Source of the DNA: Campylobacterales bacterium
Lineage (GTDB): Bacteria; Campylobacterota; Campylobacteria; Campylobacterales; QNZT01
DNA: 15,854 nucleotides
Direction: 5' to 3'
NCBI GenBank assembly: GCA_027081495.1
Contig: JALWKJ010000131.1
Span: 1 to 15,854, forward strand
Shown here piece by piece: positions 1 to 6,359 of the stretch. Below the pieces are notes generated by a model. The model saw only the letters and a program-made list of their open reading frames with translations. It did no database searches and had not been told where the DNA came from. The stretch's first letter is position 1. Each line of letters opens with the position of its first letter. A program made the translations under genes and the position numbers.

Positions 1-2
1 AA

Positions 3-428
3 TTTCTCTCTTCAAATCCGTATAAAATCATTTTAAAAACCAAAAAATTCGCATTTTCGGATACGGGATTTTTAAACAAATACGATAATCTTATCGATTT
101 GGAGGTATTTACGATGGGAAAACCGGCGCTCGATCTTCGTGTGTCTCTTGATGAAGACGATGTTTGCGTAGATCAGCTTTGCAATACGAAAGAGGGGTTC
201 AATAAGACTTTTTTATCGGCTTCGTATCCTGACGATTTGATAGAAAAGGTGCTTTTGAAAAAGCCGATTCTCGGCGGAAAAAATCTAAAAAAAACTACAA
301 ACGGTTTTATGCAAAAGATCATGACGAAAAATTATAGTATCAAATATAAAATCTGGCCGGGACATATTTATTTTAAAGATCAAAAAAACGGGATTTTTAT
401 AAAACTTAAAAGATTGCCGAATGAATAA
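3..428 (+). CDS. Probable lipoprotein, HP0838-like, 5'-truncated by window edge
   Basis: The reading frame is open from the first bases of the window to the TAA at 426-428, so this is the C-terminal part (about 141 residues) of a longer gene. A TTG at 99 could serve as a start, but nothing resembling a ribosome-binding site precedes it, and coding-like sequence continues upstream (KTKKFAFSDTGFLNKY). Visible features are a short stretch with two cysteines (VCVDQLC, then NTKEGFNKTFL), KKPILGGKNL, and a basic, beta-rich tail. From memory this pattern resembles the HP0838 family of epsilonproteobacterial putative lipoproteins, whose function is unknown. The lipobox would lie outside the window, so membrane anchoring is not shown here. 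The stop overlaps the start of nfo by 8 bases, so the two genes are probably co-transcribed and translationally coupled. The family assignment is tentative. Confidence 0.6.
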   Translation, partial: FLSSNPYKIILKTKKFAFSDTGFLNKYDNLIDLEVFTMGKPALDLRVSLDEDDVCVDQLCNTKEGFNKTFLSASYPDDLIEKVLLKKPILGGKNLKKTTNGFMQKIMTKNYSIKYKIWPGHIYFKDQKNGIFIKLKRLPNE

Positions 429-1266
429 ATTTATAGGAGCTCATGTAAGCGCGAGCGGAGGGGTTTACAACGCTCCTTTGAACGCAAAAGAGATAGGCGC
501 GAAGGCTTTTGCTCTTTTTACCAAAAACCAAAGACAATGGAAAGCAAAACCCCTTAGCGATGAAACGATAGATAAATTTAAAGAAAATTTGGAAATAGCG
601 AGGATTTCACCAAAACATATACTTCCTCATGATAGCTATCTTATAAATCTTGGACATCCTGAAGATGAAAAACTTCAAAAATCTCTCGACGCTTTTATCG
701 ATGAGGTTCAAAGATGCCGACAACTCGGGCTGGATAAATTAAACTTTCACCCCGGCAGCCATTTGAAAAAAATAACTCAAGAAGAGTGTTTAGAAAAAAT
801 AAGCGACTCTATGAACAAAACTCTCGAGGCGACGGAGGGGGTAACGCTGGTTATAGAAAATACGGCGGGACAAGGAAGCAATCTCGGATATGATTTTGAA
901 CATTTGGCTTATCTTATAAATAACTCTATAGACAAAAGCAGGGTGGGCGTATGTATAGATACTTGTCATATGTTTACTGCCGGTTACGATATTCGCACAA
1001 AAGAAGCATATAAAAAAACTTGGAAAGAGTTTGACGAAAAGATTGGATATAAATATCTAAAAGGTATGCATATCAACGATTCAAAACCCGATTTAGGTTC
1101 TAGGGTCGATCGTCATGAGAGTCTTGGAAAAGGAAAAATCGGCATAGACGCTTTTGGATTTATCATGAACGATCCGCATATGGACGATATCCCTCTTGTG
1201 CTTGAAACGATAGACGACACTATTTGGGAGAAAGAGATATCTTTGTTGTACTCTTTGATAGAGTAA
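421..1266 (+). CDS. nfo: Endonuclease IV (AP endonuclease)
   Basis: This 281-residue TIM-barrel enzyme cleaves DNA 5' to abasic sites and removes 3'-blocking groups in base excision repair; it acts in the cytoplasm with three zinc ions. All nine zinc ligands known from E. coli Nfo can be placed: H70 (LPHDSYL), H110 (FHPGSH), E146 (VIENTAGQG), D180 and H183 (IDTCH), H217 (GMHINDSK), D230 and H232 (VDRHE), and E262 (VLETID). The length is normal for the family. The ATG at 421 lies inside the end of the upstream gene, an 8-base overlap that suggests coupling. A hairpin directly after the stop probably ends the transcript. No anomaly is seen. Confidence 0.98.
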   Translation: MNKFIGAHVSASGGVYNAPLNAKEIGAKAFALFTKNQRQWKAKPLSDETIDKFKENLEIARISPKHILPHDSYLINLGHPEDEKLQKSLDAFIDEVQRCRQLGLDKLNFHPGSHLKKITQEECLEKISDSMNKTLEATEGVTLVIENTAGQGSNLGYDFEHLAYLINNSIDKSRVGVCIDTCHMFTAGYDIRTKEAYKKTWKEFDEKIGYKYLKGMHINDSKPDLGSRVDRHESLGKGKIGIDAFGFIMNDPHMDDIPLVLETIDDTIWEKEISLLYSLIE

Positions 1267-1288
1267 GAGACAAAAATTTGTCTCTTAC
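1263..1288. terminator. Hairpin between convergent genes, probable bidirectional terminator
   Basis: A perfect 12-bp inverted repeat (GTAAGAGACAAA and TTTGTCTCTTAC) surrounds a 2-base centre. It includes the nfo stop codon and sits 12 bases from the end of the convergent lipoprotein gene. The A-run and T-run inside the stem give a short U-rich 3' arm in both directions, but no long U tract follows. Position and symmetry support the terminator reading; efficiency cannot be judged. Confidence 0.6.
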
Positions 1289-1300
1289 GGTAGTTGTTTG

Positions 1301-3520
1301 TTATCTTTGATTGTCGTAGTTTTCATCTCCTCTAGGGTATGAAGGGAAGTTTTTTTGTACTTTGTCCCAGTTGTCGGCGATGGCCTTTTTGATACTTTCC
1401 ATCGCGCTTTTATTGAAAGCCGGAATCACTCTCTTTAAACCTTTCGGTTCCATTGAACCTCTGTAAACCACGCCGTCTTTTTCGGCAAAAATCGGATATT
1501 CTATTCCTTCATCTCTTTCGAGGAATTTTTTCACATTGTATGGTTTAACAACAAGTATATCTATATCGCCTTTGTTTACGATTTTCCATTTTCCGGCGAT
1601 TTTGCCTATTTGTTGCTCTCCTTGATCATTAAAATACGCCTGTACCAATTTCCCTTCTTTTGCGCTTGCATCACAAGTATATCCGTTGTCGGTTTTTTCT
1701 CCGGCAAATCCGAGTCCGCCTTTATCGTCTCCTATAAACCAGTGAACACCGCATTGTTTTGATATAAAATCGGATATTGAAGAAAATGTTATCTCTCCCT
1801 CGGGAGTAAAATGTCTTACCTGTTCGTTAATTGTATAAAAATCGTCTATTTTGTCTATTTTGATAAAATAAGCTTTTGCGTCTTTTGGCATATCGGTTTC
1901 AAGACCGAACTCGGGAAGTTCTCTTTTTTCACCTTCGATCTTTTTTGCACTGACGATATATGCTTTTTCATTCCACTGCGAAAGTTGTATAGCTCCGTCT
2001 TTTAGAAGTTTATATTTGGGAGTATTGTTTTCGGCCACCCATTTACCGTCTTTTAAAATCAAGTCGGTATTATCGTCGTGACTTTCATCAAGAACAAATG
2101 TTCCGTCTTTTTGAACTTTAAACTCTTCATATGACATTGTATCGTCATCATTGAAGGTTACCTTGCCGTACCCCATTCCTTGCGGCATATAAAAACTCAT
2201 AGGAGGAGTGATATTTATTACCTTCGTGTCTCTTTTTGCATCTTCTTGCTCTTTTTTCTCTTTTTGCTTTGCCAAAAAGTTTCTAATAGCGTTATATATT
2301 TTTTGAATATCCGGATCATCGGATTCTTTTAAACGCTCAAGTCCGGCAAACAAAACACCCGGTTTAACCTTTTTGTCTTTGAAAATTTCTTTTAATTTAT
2401 CTATGACATTTTGAGGAAGTTTATGTAGTCCGACATGATCTAAATCATCAAGTATAAATTTTTCAGTCCAATCGAATCCGGGCTTAAAAATACCGTCGTC
2501 TATCTTGATTTGTCCTGAAATTTCATCGAGTTTTCCATCTTCAAAAGCGATTTTGACTTTTTTAAGATCTCCTTTTGTAATAGATCCTATTTTTTCGAGA
2601 AAATCGTCTTTTTTTCTCTCATCTTGGTCAAATTTTTCAAATCCGTTTTTAATATTTCTCGCTATGCCTTTTGCGGCTTCGGCAAATTCTACACCTCTAT
2701 CGCCTCCAAGCAAGTCTCTGGTTTTTTTGTTGTTTTTGGCTCTTTCAAAAGTTTTTTCAAGAAGTTTTTCAACTCCGCGATCGCCGGTTTGCATATCCGA
2801 TAAACCGTCAAGAAGAGCTTCATATATCTCTTCCGCTCTTTCGTTTTTCGATCTTCCTTTGTCATCGTCCGCAACAAGTAGAGCCTCAACGGCTTTTTGT
2901 AATTGTAGAGCTTTTTGGATAATCTTGTCATCACCTGCTTTGAGTGCTGCTATAGGATCTTTTTTTATATCTTTTTCATCAAGTCCGAGAGCTTGTGCAA
3001 CTCTTTTTCTCGACTGCTCTATTTTTGCTTTAATTTGCTCTTTTGTGAGTTTATCGTTTGCTTTGATCTCCTTTTGAACCGCTTTTGCCACTAGCGTGGT
3101 TATGGGGGTTATATGAACGGTACTATCATCTTTAGGAGCTAAAAGTTTACCGTTAAAATCAAGACCGGTATCTACATCTTTACCGCCGTAAACCAGCAGC
3201 ATAGCATTTTCGTATTTTTCATCTTCTGAAATCTCTGGAGTAATCTGTAAACTAAATTTTCCGTCTTTATCCGTTTGCGTATTTGGTTCTTCGGCTTGAC
3301 AGTATCCGTCTTGGCTAAGGTCTAAACAAACCGTCGCATATTGTAAATATCCATCAATCGCATTTCCGCTTATTGTCGCAGCCGCTCTACTGCTATCTGC
3401 AGGATCGTCTTTTGTCGTATCGTCTCCACCGGCTTTTACGCCGGTTCCGCCGCAGCCTGTTAAAAATGCACTTAGTGCAACCGATAATGTTAAACCTTTA
3501 AATAGGGAATTTCTTTTCAT
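1301..3520 (-). CDS. Large lipoprotein of unknown function with N-terminal Ig-like/carboxypeptidase-regulatory-like module
   Basis: This 739-residue protein has a lipoprotein signal peptide (MKRNSLFKGLTLSVALSAFLTGC, lipid-acceptor C23) followed by a Gly/Asp linker. Residues about 49-95 (SGNAIDGYLQYATVCLDLSQDGYC, then EP, TDKDGKFSL) match a small beta-sandwich module seen in many large bacterial surface proteins, and the following TPITTLVAKAV segment commonly accompanies it. Residues about 140-430 are very rich in Lys, Asp and Glu and look helical. The remainder is beta-strand-like, with the echoing phrases KDGTFVLDES, KDGKWVAENN and KDGAIQLSQW. Two cysteines around CGVHWFIG and NGYTC could form a disulfide. 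The start is supported by AAAGGAG 10 bases upstream. It is probably exported and anchored to a membrane. No enzymatic motif was recognised, and its role is unknown. Confidence 0.85.
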   Translation of the reverse strand: MKRNSLFKGLTLSVALSAFLTGCGGTGVKAGGDDTTKDDPADSSRAAATISGNAIDGYLQYATVCLDLSQDGYCQAEEPNTQTDKDGKFSLQITPEISEDEKYENAMLLVYGGKDVDTGLDFNGKLLAPKDDSTVHITPITTLVAKAVQKEIKANDKLTKEQIKAKIEQSRKRVAQALGLDEKDIKKDPIAALKAGDDKIIQKALQLQKAVEALLVADDDKGRSKNERAEEIYEALLDGLSDMQTGDRGVEKLLEKTFERAKNNKKTRDLLGGDRGVEFAEAAKGIARNIKNGFEKFDQDERKKDDFLEKIGSITKGDLKKVKIAFEDGKLDEISGQIKIDDGIFKPGFDWTEKFILDDLDHVGLHKLPQNVIDKLKEIFKDKKVKPGVLFAGLERLKESDDPDIQKIYNAIRNFLAKQKEKKEQEDAKRDTKVINITPPMSFYMPQGMGYGKVTFNDDDTMSYEEFKVQKDGTFVLDESHDDNTDLILKDGKWVAENNTPKYKLLKDGAIQLSQWNEKAYIVSAKKIEGEKRELPEFGLETDMPKDAKAYFIKIDKIDDFYTINEQVRHFTPEGEITFSSISDFISKQCGVHWFIGDDKGGLGFAGEKTDNGYTCDASAKEGKLVQAYFNDQGEQQIGKIAGKWKIVNKGDIDILVVKPYNVKKFLERDEGIEYPIFAEKDGVVYRGSMEPKGLKRVIPAFNKSAMESIKKAIADNWDKVQKNFPSYPRGDENYDNQR

Positions 3521-3524
3521 AGGG

Positions 3525-3540
3525 GGAGGTCTCCTTTAAC
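3525..3540 (-). promoter_or_regulatory. Ribosome-binding site of the large lipoprotein gene, within a small inverted repeat
   Basis: On the minus strand AAAGGAG lies 10 bases before the ATG at 3520, and its GGAG is followed after two bases by CTCC. The repeat could allow a very small hairpin (GGA/TCC) over the Shine-Dalgarno. It is too short to claim regulation. It is listed because it fixes the start codon. Confidence 0.4.
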
Positions 3541-3641
3541 CTGGAATTTATTTGAATCGCTAAATTCATAAACTATATCGGCAGTAGAAGAAAAAAGTTT
3601 AATAATAATTTACTTATATGATTGTTTATAGAGCAAGAAGT

Positions 3642-3917
3642 TTATGTTTTACACGATCCGTTACCGCAACTTCCGCTTCCAAGATTAAAACTATCGCTAA
3701 AATCGCAGTTTGTGCATTTAAATTCTACAAATGCGGTTCCCGAGCATCCTCCGCCTTTTTGGTTTACTATCTCAATAGTATGTTGTTTGCATTCGGGGCA
3801 AATTCCTTGGTTTATAAGTTTTAGTTTTTCACCTTTTTCGCCAAGATAATGAATATATGCCCAGATAAGCCCGCCGACGATAACAATAACAAACAAAAGA
3901 GTCAAAAGCGTGTACAT
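3642..3917 (-). CDS. Small single-pass membrane protein with zinc-ribbon-like Cys motifs
   Basis: I place the start at the ATG at 3917 because AGGA sits 6 bases upstream. The longer frame from 3950 has no ribosome-binding site and would run into the divergent queE leader. The 91-residue product has one N-terminal membrane helix (LLTLLFVIVIVGGLIWAYIHYL), then a basic linker. A soluble part follows, with CPEC about 22 residues before CTNC, the usual spacing of a four-Cys zinc ribbon, and a tail GSGSCGNGSCKT with two more cysteines. CSGTAFVEFKC adds another cysteine between the pairs. The protein is short and not assigned to any named family by me. The domain would face the cytoplasm or periplasm depending on insertion. 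It lies 121 bases upstream of the large lipoprotein gene on the same strand; a shared transcript is possible but not shown. Function is unknown. Confidence 0.75.
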   Translation of the reverse strand: MYTLLTLLFVIVIVGGLIWAYIHYLGEKGEKLKLINQGICPECKQHTIEIVNQKGGGCSGTAFVEFKCTNCDFSDSFNLGSGSCGNGSCKT

Positions 3918-3981
3918 GGTAATCCTAATTTTTATTTTGCTAATATCCATTTTATCATAAATTTAGAGTCGGAGTGCAATT

Positions 3982-4563
3982 ATGCTTAGAGTTTCGTCTA
4001 TTTTTTATTCTATTCAGGGAGAGGGTGCGCATAGCGGCGAAGCCGGTGTGTTTGTACGGTTATACGGTTGCAATCTTGACTGTGATTTTTGTGACGACCA
4101 ATTGCATAAGAGCGTGAAGAAGCAGATGAGTTTTGGCGAAATACTTAAAGAGATAGAGCGGTTTCCTTCAAAAAGCGTTATCATAACGGGAGGAGAACCG
4201 AGCATTTACAATCTCAATCCTTTTATCTCATTTTTGCATAAATATTCATATAAAGTCAGTATAGAGACAAACGGATATAGTTTCAAAAATATAAAAAAAG
4301 CGGATTGGATTACATATAGTCCCAAAGAGTGGCATGATATAAAGGAGGAGGGGTTTGACGAACTTAAATTTGTGGTAGATAAAAATTCACCAATTGAAAA
4401 ACTGCTTGATATACACAGCGTCAAACCCATCTATTTGCAGCCACAAAATTTTGAAAACGAGCCAAATATGGAAAATGTGAAATTTTGTATAGAAGTTGTA
4501 AAAAAGTATCCTCAAAAATTTCGTTTTAGCGCCCAAATGCATAAATTTTTAGGAATTTCCTAA
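3982..4563 (+). CDS. queE: 7-carboxy-7-deazaguanine synthase (radical SAM)
   Basis: This 193-residue enzyme converts 6-carboxytetrahydropterin to 7-carboxy-7-deazaguanine in the pathway to preQ0 and queuosine. The N-terminus carries the QueE signature SIQGEG (residues 10-15) and the radical-SAM cluster motif with cysteines C30, C34 and C37 (YGCNLDCDFCD). ITGGEPS, the SAM-binding glycine-rich segment, follows near residue 68. The length fits the compact QueE form. GGAG lies 7 bases before the ATG. The stop TAA shares its last base with the ATG of queC, indicating an operon with translational coupling. QueD and FolE are not in the window. Confidence 0.96.
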   Translation: MLRVSSIFYSIQGEGAHSGEAGVFVRLYGCNLDCDFCDDQLHKSVKKQMSFGEILKEIERFPSKSVIITGGEPSIYNLNPFISFLHKYSYKVSIETNGYSFKNIKKADWITYSPKEWHDIKEEGFDELKFVVDKNSPIEKLLDIHSVKPIYLQPQNFENEPNMENVKFCIEVVKKYPQKFRFSAQMHKFLGIS

Positions 4564-5237
4564 TGTCTGAAAAGAAAAAGAGCGCATTGGTAGTTTTTAG
4601 CGGAGGACAAGATAGTACTACTTGTCTTGGATGGGCAAAAAATAGATACGATTTTGTGGAGACGATAACTTTTGATTATCATCAAAAACACTCGGTAGAG
4701 ATAGAGCAGGCAAAAAAGATAGCGAAACTTATGAGTGTGCCAAACTATGTTTTGGAGATAAATATTTTTGCTCAGTTAAACGATTCCGCGCTTATCGACG
4801 GTTCTTTGGACATAAACGCAAGGCATAAAAAAAGACCCCATCTTCCGGCATCTTTTGTTCCAAATAGAAACGCGGTTTTTTTCACAACCGCTCACGCTTA
4901 TGCTCAAAAAGCGGGTCTTGATCATATTATAACCGGAATCAATCAAACAGATTACAGCGGTTACCCCGATTGTAGAATGCCTTTTATCAAAACTCTTGAA
5001 AAAGCCCTAAATCTCGGAAGTGAGTCTGAGATAAAATTTTTATATCCTCTTATTCATCTTTCAAAAGCGCAGACATTTAAACTTGCGGAAGAAGAGGGAG
5101 TTTTGGATATCGTGATAAAAGAGACCCACACCTGCTATAACGGGGATAGAAATGTTTTTCATCCTTGGGGATACGGTTGCGACGAATGTCCGGCATGCAA
5201 ACTAAGAAAAAAAGGTTGGGTAGAATATAAAAATTAA
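4563..5237 (+). CDS. queC: 7-cyano-7-deazaguanine synthase
   Basis: This 224-residue ATP-dependent enzyme turns 7-carboxy-7-deazaguanine and ammonia into preQ0, the precursor of queuosine in tRNA. The PP-loop FSGGQDSTT is at residues 12-20. Zinc is held by four C-terminal cysteines, C191, C206, C209 and C212 (in CYNGDRN and GCDECPAC). GYPDCR and the NRN segment (SFVPNRNAVF) are typical of the family. It follows queE with a 1-base overlap. An A/T hairpin 13 bases after the stop may end the transcript. Confidence 0.97.
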   Translation: MSEKKKSALVVFSGGQDSTTCLGWAKNRYDFVETITFDYHQKHSVEIEQAKKIAKLMSVPNYVLEINIFAQLNDSALIDGSLDINARHKKRPHLPASFVPNRNAVFFTTAHAYAQKAGLDHIITGINQTDYSGYPDCRMPFIKTLEKALNLGSESEIKFLYPLIHLSKAQTFKLAEEEGVLDIVIKETHTCYNGDRNVFHPWGYGCDECPACKLRKKGWVEYKN

Positions 5238-5249
5238 AATAATTTAATT

Positions 5250-5285
5250 TATTAATATATTATTTTAAGTAATAATATATTAATA
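5250..5285. repeat. Perfect A/T palindrome between queC and rpfF: terminator or operator
   Basis: Two perfect 15-bp arms (TATTAATATATTATT and AATAATATATTAATA) flank the 6-base centre TTAAGT. On the plus strand the second arm is followed by a pyrimidine run with TTTTT at 5293-5297, which fits an intrinsic terminator for queEC, although a stem without G or C would be weak. The palindrome ends 33 bases before the rpfF start, so it could equally be a regulator site or carry an A/T-rich -10 element for rpfF. The sequence does not decide between these. Confidence 0.6.
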
Positions 5286-5318
5286 TTCTCTTCTTTTTAA
5301 CAAGGAGTGAATGTTATC

Positions 5319-6269
5319 ATGAAATACTTTAGAGATATTTTTAAAGATAGAGATGAGCTTTCGGTGCGCTATGACCAAGAAGATAAAGCGATCTGGCTTT
5401 ATCTAAATCCTAAAGATAGACCAAGATTGTCTGTTGAGCTTGTAAACAATATTTTGGAAGTGAGCAAAGCTATACAGAGATATTATGAAAATAGCGTCGT
5501 ATTAGATAAATTTCCCGTAAATTTTTTCGTTGTGACTTCTCAGACTAAGAATATTTTTAATTATGGGGGTGATCTGGGATATTTTATAAAATTGGTTGAA
5601 GAAAACAATAAAGATGAACTATACAGATATACGAAACTTTGCGTTGACAATGTATATCTGTTTAATGTAAATTTAAACCTGCCTTTAGAAACTATCGCTC
5701 TGGTTCAAGGAACGGCGCTTGGAGGAGGGTTTGAGCTTGCGCTTTCTTGTTCTACTTTAATCGCGCAAGAATCGGCGAAGATGGGTTTTCCCGAAAGTAG
5801 ATTTAATCTTTTCCCGGGGGTTGGTGGATATACATTCTTGGCTAGAAAAAGCGGCATAAGAGTCGCCGAAGAGATGATAAAACGCGGTAAAATATATTTA
5901 TCTAAAGAACTTCTTGATATGGGTGTTATAAACGAAATGGTCAATGACGACGAGGGAGTATCTTTTGTAAAAAAATATATGAAGAAACAAAATAAAAATT
6001 TTAAATCCCATTTAGCTTTGTTAAAAGCCAGACAAATTCATATGTCTTTATCGTACGACGAATTGATGAAAATAGCCAAATTGTGGATGGATATGGTTTT
6101 TAGGTTGAGTAAAAACGATATAAAAGCGATGAAGCGGCTCATAAACGCGCAAGATAGTAAAAATATAAATAACAGCGCGAGAATAAGAACATATCAGGAT
6201 CGAAGAATCTTTTTTGACGAATCGGTCGTAAAAGCGGAAAGAAGAAAAAAAGAGAGGAGAAGCGCTTAA
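5319..6269 (+). CDS. rpfF: RpfF-type DSF synthase (cis-2-unsaturated fatty acid signal synthase), candidate
   Basis: The product belongs to the enoyl-CoA hydratase (crotonase) fold. I take the ATG at 5319 as start (316 residues) because AAGGAG at 5302-5307 overlaps the upstream in-frame GTG at 5307 and so can only serve the ATG. Oxyanion-hole glycines are visible in FNYGGDL (residues 80-86) and ALGGGFE (133-139). The two catalytic glutamates are E139 and E159 (MGFPESRFNLFPG), the same spacing as Xanthomonas RpfF E141/E161. Crotonases share that pair. However, the match to RpfF as I remember it runs the whole length, including IALVQG, LSC, LFPG, a DMGVINEMV-type segment and the late LMKIAKLWMDM and RLINAQ segments. 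RpfF makes DSF fatty acids from 3-hydroxyacyl-ACP by dehydration and thioester hydrolysis. The basic C-terminal tail of about 30 residues has no counterpart in my recollection of Xanthomonas RpfF. A sensor-like GGDEF-EAL gene follows 90 bases downstream. Confidence 0.82.
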   Translation: MKYFRDIFKDRDELSVRYDQEDKAIWLYLNPKDRPRLSVELVNNILEVSKAIQRYYENSVVLDKFPVNFFVVTSQTKNIFNYGGDLGYFIKLVEENNKDELYRYTKLCVDNVYLFNVNLNLPLETIALVQGTALGGGFELALSCSTLIAQESAKMGFPESRFNLFPGVGGYTFLARKSGIRVAEEMIKRGKIYLSKELLDMGVINEMVNDDEGVSFVKKYMKKQNKNFKSHLALLKARQIHMSLSYDELMKIAKLWMDMVFRLSKNDIKAMKRLINAQDSKNINNSARIRTYQDRRIFFDESVVKAERRKKERRSA

Positions 6270-6282
6270 AAAAATTTTTAGA

Positions 6283-6295
6283 TTTGTCGATATTG
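6283..6295 (+). repeat. 13-bp repeat upstream of the sensor gene (copy 1)
   Basis: TTTGTCGATATTG occurs here and again at 8225-8237, in each case between genes and on the same strand as the gene that follows. If TTGTCG is read as a -35 box, GATAAG lies 17 bases on as a weak -10. It may be a shared promoter or operator element, or chance. Confidence 0.35.
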
Positions 6296-6314
6296 CCGAT
6301 AGTAAAGATAAGGT

Positions 6315-6334
6315 TTTATCATTTGATTGATAAA
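6315..6334. repeat. Short inverted repeat in the rpfF-sensor intergenic gap
   Basis: TTTATCA and TGATAAA face each other across six bases, 26 bases before the sensor start codon. The repeat could be an operator half-site pair or a weak RNA hairpin in the leader. It is short and A/T-rich, so chance is a real alternative. Confidence 0.3.
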
Positions 6335-6359
6335 GCCGATAAATAAAGGCGATATCGCG

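Noticed and set aside
2505..3077. 190-codon open frame on the plus strand inside the large lipoprotein gene
   Set aside because: It is antisense to a well-supported gene with a lipoprotein signal; its Ser/Phe/Leu-rich composition is what the complement of a Lys/Glu-rich helical region gives, and it has no ribosome-binding site or recognisable domain.
5307..5318. GTG at 5307 as the rpfF start
   Set aside because: The AAGGAG ribosome-binding site overlaps this GTG, so it can only serve the ATG at 5319.
6327..6359. TTG at 6327 as the sensor-gene start
   Set aside because: It lies within a small inverted repeat and lacks a ribosome-binding site, whereas the ATG at 6360 has AAAGG upstream.
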